Below are positions 59,086 to 64,000 of a stretch of 64,000 nt of DNA, in pieces; within the stretch, counting starts at the first letter, position 1, and every line of letters starts with the position of its first letter. Made by a program: the position numbers and the translations under genes. A model generated the notes under the pieces. It saw only the letters and a program-made list of their open reading frames with translations, did no database searches and was not told the origin of the DNA. The stretch comes from Papio anubis (taxonomy: Eukaryota; Chordata; Mammalia; Primates; Cercopithecidae), in NCBI RefSeq assembly GCF_008728515.1, contig NC_044981.1, positions 98,654,043 to 98,718,042 on the forward strand. Direction: 5' to 3'.

Positions 59086-59408
59086 GTAATAACCTAGGAA
59101 ATCAAAGTAATGATGAGATATCCAAGGAAAGATGCCACTCATCAGCCAGATACTTGTCACAACAGTTCAAAAATTTGACTAGGTCTAAAAGTAGTTCCAC
59201 GGGCAATATTTGAAGATCTTTCAGTGAAAGGACTTAGGAAACCAAAAAGACAAGAGTTGTCTTTAATAAATTCAAAATTAAAATATGTAAAAAAATAGTT
59301 ATGGAACTGGGAGGGAAGTAAGAGTAATCGTAGAAAGGGGCATTTTCAGAAAATGAAGGAAACAGAGGACAGATGAACTTATTTTCATTCTATTGCTTCT
59401 TTCTTATA

Positions 59409-59442
<34 letters not shown>

Positions 59443-61893
59443 ATTGATTTTATTCCCTCTTTGTGCCAATTATAAAACTGAACTTTAGAGTTAAATAACT
59501 TGCCCCTACTCATACAAGTGAATGAAAAAAAAAAAAAAAACCTAGATCTGTAATTACTCAAAGCATTTGTTTTATCCACTAAAACTCACTGTCTTTCTGT
59601 AATGTATAGGAAGAGTTTCAAGACGTATGTATATCAGTTATGGACTTTTGAAAACTCTTGATTTTTAAAATTATTGTAGTTAATAATTTTAAAGGTTCTA
59701 GATTGTACTACTACTTTTTATATGTACAACCAACATTTAAAACCATACATTTCAGTATTTTTATTTTATGGTTTGAGTTTAAATATTTTATCATAAATCA
59801 TAAACTCTTATTAAGTAATAAGTGCAATGTTTATGTTATCCCTTTGTGTTTAAGCATTTATTGATCACCAAATATGAAGTGCTGTTATAGAAACATTTTG
59901 CTCATAAACAGGCATATAATTGTCAGGAAATACCATCTATAATTGTGTAGTTTACTGTTTAGTGAAAGGTCTGTTAGCATTTTATTTCAATTGCCATTGT
60001 TTAATGATTTAATTTACACAAGAATAAATCTTGGTGTTCGAATTCTTCAGGCTACTATTGTCATATTTACTGACTTTGTAATTTACCTCGATCACATTTT
60101 ACACAAAGAATAGAAAGTACTACAGTATACAATACCTTATTCATCATAAGTTATTTAAATGTCTAACGCACAACATGCAGATGGTAAATCATTTAAAATA
60201 ATGCAACCAGTTCCTTCACACAATATAGAAAATAAGCAGAATTATGTGCATATTATGGAAGATGAAAAGGAATAAGATAAGAGTCTGAAAGAAAAAAAAA
60301 GGAGAAATAAAGTGTTTTTTAAAAAGTAGGAAAAAGAAAAAGAAAGATCACCACCTATGTAACCTTTAATAGCAGTATGGGGTAAAACTGAGAATGATGG
60401 CTTTCTCATTTCTCTCCAGTATAATCTCACTATTTAAAGTTCACTCTGCTTCATGTGAATAATGTATGTGGGCTGACATTCCAGGATAGGAAGAAATAAC
60501 ATGAAACCGTTTAATAGCTTTAAGTGAACAATACCATTTCCTAATATATTAAAGAAGAGGAAGTGCAGTTTGTCAAATCTAGCCAGAGTAATTATTAAGC
60601 TTTTTAAAATATCAGTACTTAGACTAAGTGGAGCCAAAATTTTGCTATTTTATTTAAATATAAAAAAGACATGAAATATTTGTCTTTAAATGTCTTTTTT
60701 TCTGTTTTATTTTTTATCAAAGTGCTTAAGTTTAGGTTTAATACATGCGGCAAAAATTGCCTTACTTATAGAAACTCTGTGGTCTAGATGAAATTAATGA
60801 TTAACAACACAGAGGAATGACAAAAGGCCATAGAATGATTTCTAATATGAAAGACTGTCAAAAAAGTAGTGCTATAAGATATCCTGTATCAAGCATGTAA
60901 AACAATAGGAATAGTTAACAAAGATAAATTTACAAAACAGCTAAAGCATCCAAGTTAAGTTAAATTACACTTTCAACACATGCTATTTTATATGTCTTAA
61001 TACTTGCATTTTATACTACGTTTTGCTCTTGGGTTCTTTCTCGTACCTTGTACTTCCTCAAATTATCAGCTAGTGTCAACAACTGAATTTCCATATATAT
61101 TTCAAAGCCAGCTTTCCTGTTTCCACTAAAAACCTGCTGTCTTTTTTGCTTTCATAGCATTTAATCTTTTTATACATTTGGAGAAAATTGACTTCTAATT
61201 CATGGAGTCATATAAATGCATCCACTTATTTAGGTAATTCAGGATTTCTAACTATAGTATTCCATTGATTCCTGTATAGATCTGCCTTTTATAGCTTTCA
61301 TTTGATAAGTTTTGTATATCACCTTCCTAAAGTTATTATTTAAAAAAACCTTATGGTGAGATTACATGAAGCTTTCAGATGTTAAATGATTCCTTATCTA
61401 CATATAGATGCTTATGGCACATAGCCAGTGTGAACATTTTGTTTTCTTTCTATGTAAAATGTTATTATGTAATGTTTGAACAAAAGCAATAGATTTATAG
61501 CTATATGTAAATATGAGGCATATTAATAAAATAAACCCATCTCCCAACCAGTGTGAACTTCTTATAGGGCCATCTCTTTCCTTCTGTCATACTGAAAGGC
61601 TATTCTTAAATGGTTAGATATCCAGGAATCACATAAACTAGGGCCACCCTGATGAAATAGATATTTAAAATAGATTATTAAGAACAAGGGATCTTGAAAA
61701 GAATGTTTAACCCTTGATTTAAACAAGGTTTTTTAGTACATTTTGAATATATATATACAGAAATATCATTTTAAAACCATAAATCAGAGATCTTATGATA
61801 AATGGCTGCTATTTTGCTTTAAAAATTGATATTTTCACTGACCCCAGCACTCATTAATGTTATTAATCTGTTTTGTATTCTTTTTGCATTTTT
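59086..61893. other. AT-rich DNA without recognisable features
   Basis: About 2.8 kb with a TA microsatellite (59,412-59,440) and an A tract (59,525-59,540) but no recognisable transposon or exon. Open frames at 59,385-59,579, 59,658-59,864, 60,242-60,430 and 60,434-60,637 carry no domain. Confidence 0.5.
59412..59440 (+). repeat. (TA)n microsatellite
   Basis: About 14 uninterrupted TA units. Long pure TA tracts are unstable and likely polymorphic. Confidence 0.95.
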
Positions 61894-62201
61894 CTTTTTT
61901 TTTTTTTTTTTTTTTTTTTTTGAGACGGAGTCTGGCTCTGTCGCCCAGACTGGAGTGCAGTGGCCGGATCTCCGCTCACTGCAAGCTCCGCCTCCCGGGT
62001 TCACGCCATTCTCCTGCCTCAGCCTCCCGAGTAGCTGGGATTACAGGCGCCGCCACCACGCCCGGCTAGTTTTTTGTATTTTTTAGTAGAGACGGGGTTT
62101 CACCGTGTTAGCCAGGATGGTCTCGATCTCCTGACCTCGTGATCCGCCCGTCTCGGCCTCCCAAAGTGCTGGGATTACAGGCTTGAGCCACCGCGCCCGG
62201 C
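61894..62201 (-). mobile_element. AluYRa-like Alu, full length, antisense
   Basis: T tail at 61,895-61,920, then 'gagacggagtctggctctgt', and 'gtggccggatctccgctcac' near 61,959, the complement of GATCCGGCCAC, which I associate with Old World monkey Alu subfamilies. The far end reads 'ggcttgagccaccgcgcccg', complement of GGCTCAAGCC. Close to consensus, so young. Open frames on both strands at 61,819-62,086 are Alu artefacts. Confidence 0.96.
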
Positions 62202-62299
62202 GAATTTTTCTATTTTTTATGAATAAATATTGTTCCTGTATACCTTTGGGCATTACCACCTCTAATTCTTTCAATGATTCTATTCATGTTTCCCACTAG

Positions 62300-62700
62300 T
62301 TTTCTTAATTACATTCACTGAACAGTGCTATGCTGAATACTTACAGGGAAGCCCCTCCCATGGCCAGAGTTTCCTCTGTTCAGCTTCCTCATTTCTAGTA
62401 CTTTCCGTGTGAGCTCCAGGCACTTCTTAGCATTGCCTCCGCTGCTTCTTCTCTGCTCAGGGTTTCCGTGGGCTTTGCCTGTTTTCCCACACTCTGCAGC
62501 ATGGCCAAAAACTCTTTCACAGCAGTAAACTGGAGCAAACTCATGGCTTTTATTAGCTTTTTCCAGTTTCTCAGGGATCACGAGTTTTCATTTCTTGATG
62601 TCTAGTGTCTTGAAAACCATTTTTCCGTATATTTTATCTATTTTGGTTTGGTTCAAGTAGGAGAATAATTTCCAATCCCTGTTAACTGCATCATTTACTG
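62300..62700 (-). mobile_element. Old L1M 5'UTR fragment, antisense (probable)
   Basis: Complement of an L1M 5' end: 'aatccctgttaactgcatca' at 62,677 is the complement of a sequence related to the start of the L1M at 8,225, and 'agtttctcagggatcacgag' at 62,567 fits the same 5'UTR. The minus-strand open frame at 62,315-62,581 (88 codons) covers this region. It has a Lys/Gly/Glu-rich composition but no domain I recognise. An unknown short gene cannot be excluded but nothing else supports one. Confidence 0.48.
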
Positions 62701-62701
62701 A

Positions 62702-64000
62702 ATCTGGGTGCTTTTTTTAGTGTTTAAGCCCAATATCTTCCTAAGTAGAAATAGACTAAAATACGTGGTCTATTAGAAGGAATGTTTATATTGTGTAAAA
62801 TTTTCATGTCAGATTTTATGAGAATATTTTACTGTTTTTTGCTGGAAAAATTTAGCAATCAATATATGAATTATTGTTTTATTGAGTTAAAAAATCTAAT
62901 TATATTTCAAAAAATGTCAAAGTGATAAAGATGTTTACAATGTGAATGGTATCTTTATTTTTTACTATTCAAAAATAATGATGAAATGATAGGAATAACA
63001 GTGAAAAAAATATACACAGAATTTTATTTAAAACTTTTTATATTATTTGAATAACATTATATTTAAGTTTAATTCTTTAGTCTTCTTTCTCTTACAAAAA
63101 CATTTTAACATTCCATTTTGTCTTTGATGAGAAGGAATGTGTCTCACCACATTTGACTTGCTTTACTAAACCAAGACTCAAAATTTTTTGTATTAAACTT
63201 TCAATAATTGAATTCCCATTGTTAGAATATTAAAACAAAGTTATATATGTATTATATACGGAATTTTATATGTTACCTAGATAGAAGATAAGCAAAATTT
63301 TTATAGTTTTTATAAAAAATCATTTTGCTGAGTTTATTCAATTATAATTTAAGTTTTGTTAATCTGAAATTTTAGGTAATACTGTCTCTGACATTACAGA
63401 TTAGTCCAAAATAAAAGAAGCAAATATTGAGTTAATTAATGAAAGAAATATGAAAAATTCTGACTTTTTTTTCCAAATGAGCAAAAGAAAAACTCCAGTC
63501 AGTGCCAATTATTTCACAGTTTTTCAATCCACTAATGATTTTTTACCTTAAGATATTACCTTTAACTATGTATAACATTTGTAATTATCTTGTGCGTGGT
63601 AAGGGAAGAAAATCAAACGTTAAGATTGTTTATATTCTAAAATATGTTTCTAAAACGTATTAATAGCATAAGGTAATATGTTATTTTGTAGACATTATAT
63701 GACTGAATGGTCACAATATAATGGTAGTATTATTGAAATCTGTTAGGAAAACAAAATAGGAATAATTCAGAGAAGGGATGGCCTTCCTTGAGAACTCTAA
63801 TCTGTAAGACAGTAAAATAATTGTATGAAGGTGGCGCTTTAATGAGCTGGCAGTTTCACATGATAAATAAGGAAAGTGTCAATATTACCAAAGTATGTAT
63901 ATTGTGCTAGTTGCCATGTTAATATTCAAAGAGGTGATTAGAATAGTTGCACTATATGCTGTATTAAACATGCTCTGAATCAAATAAGGGCTCTAATTAA
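62702..64000. other. AT-rich DNA without recognisable features
   Basis: No repeat, RNA gene or exon recognised to the end of the window. Confidence 0.5.

Noticed and set aside
62315..62581. 88-codon minus-strand frame as a small gene
   Set aside because: The region reads as antisense L1M 5'UTR, and the composition lacks any domain. I kept this as uncertain in the feature list.
1..64000. Host gene exons, tRNA or snRNA genes, CRISPR arrays, or a novel multi-gene system
   Set aside because: I saw no exon with plausible splice sites, no cloverleaf or snRNA-like sequence, and no regularly spaced repeat-spacer pattern. All structured sequence is explained by transposable elements and simple repeats.

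Overview
This is a repeat-dense, AT-rich stretch of primate nuclear DNA with no protein-coding host gene, RNA gene or CRISPR array that I can support. The youngest Alu copies (19,706-20,025 and 61,894-62,201, probably also 11,615-11,929) carry GGCTCAAGCCTG near the 5' end, and the two cleanest have a GATC(C/T)GGCCACTGCAC variant in the right arm. From memory this is the pattern of AluYRa-type elements of Old World monkeys (macaque, baboon and relatives) rather than the human AluY consensus, so I infer a cercopithecid genome. Subfamily calls rest on recognising consensus segments by eye; no alignment was run.

Layout: 1-5,279 holds almost no recognisable repeat. 5,280-13,982 is a dense block: two old L1M pieces, an older L1P-type 3' end, two antisense L1MA/MB 3' ends, several MaLR LTRs and three Alus. 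15,310-17,110 is an old antisense L1. 18,594-19,609 is an L1 3' end with a near-perfect target-site duplication (TSD), followed by a young AluYRa. 22,560-27,768 is a composite: a decayed Tigger2-like DNA transposon interrupted by the 5' half (5'UTR and ORF1) of an L1PB/L1MA-age L1 whose ORF2 and 3' end are missing. 30,640-41,370 holds two long sense-strand L1M elements split by MST and MLT1 LTRs, an L1P fragment, a MER2 MITE and two Alus. 43,645-43,833 is an Alu with an internal deletion and perfect flanking TSDs. 48,397-49,165 is a GC-richer class I ERV-like solo LTR with a TATA box and polyadenylation signal. 49,270-52,650 is more L1M with an MLT1 LTR. From 52,650 to the end the sequence is mostly unassigned AT-rich DNA with three Alus and fragments of old antisense L1.

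The elements form a stratigraphy: L1M, MIR and MaLR at the bottom, then Tigger2/MER2 and L1MA/PB, then L1P, AluJ, AluS and finally AluY/AluYRa. None of the transposon reading frames is intact. Nearly all open frames longer than 60 codons are pieces of L1, Alu, LTR or simple repeat; a few lie in unassigned DNA and are described where they occur. The main points of interest are the Tigger/L1 composite, the solo LTR as a possible regulatory module, the deleted Alu, and an Alu whose right half looks like poor-quality sequence.
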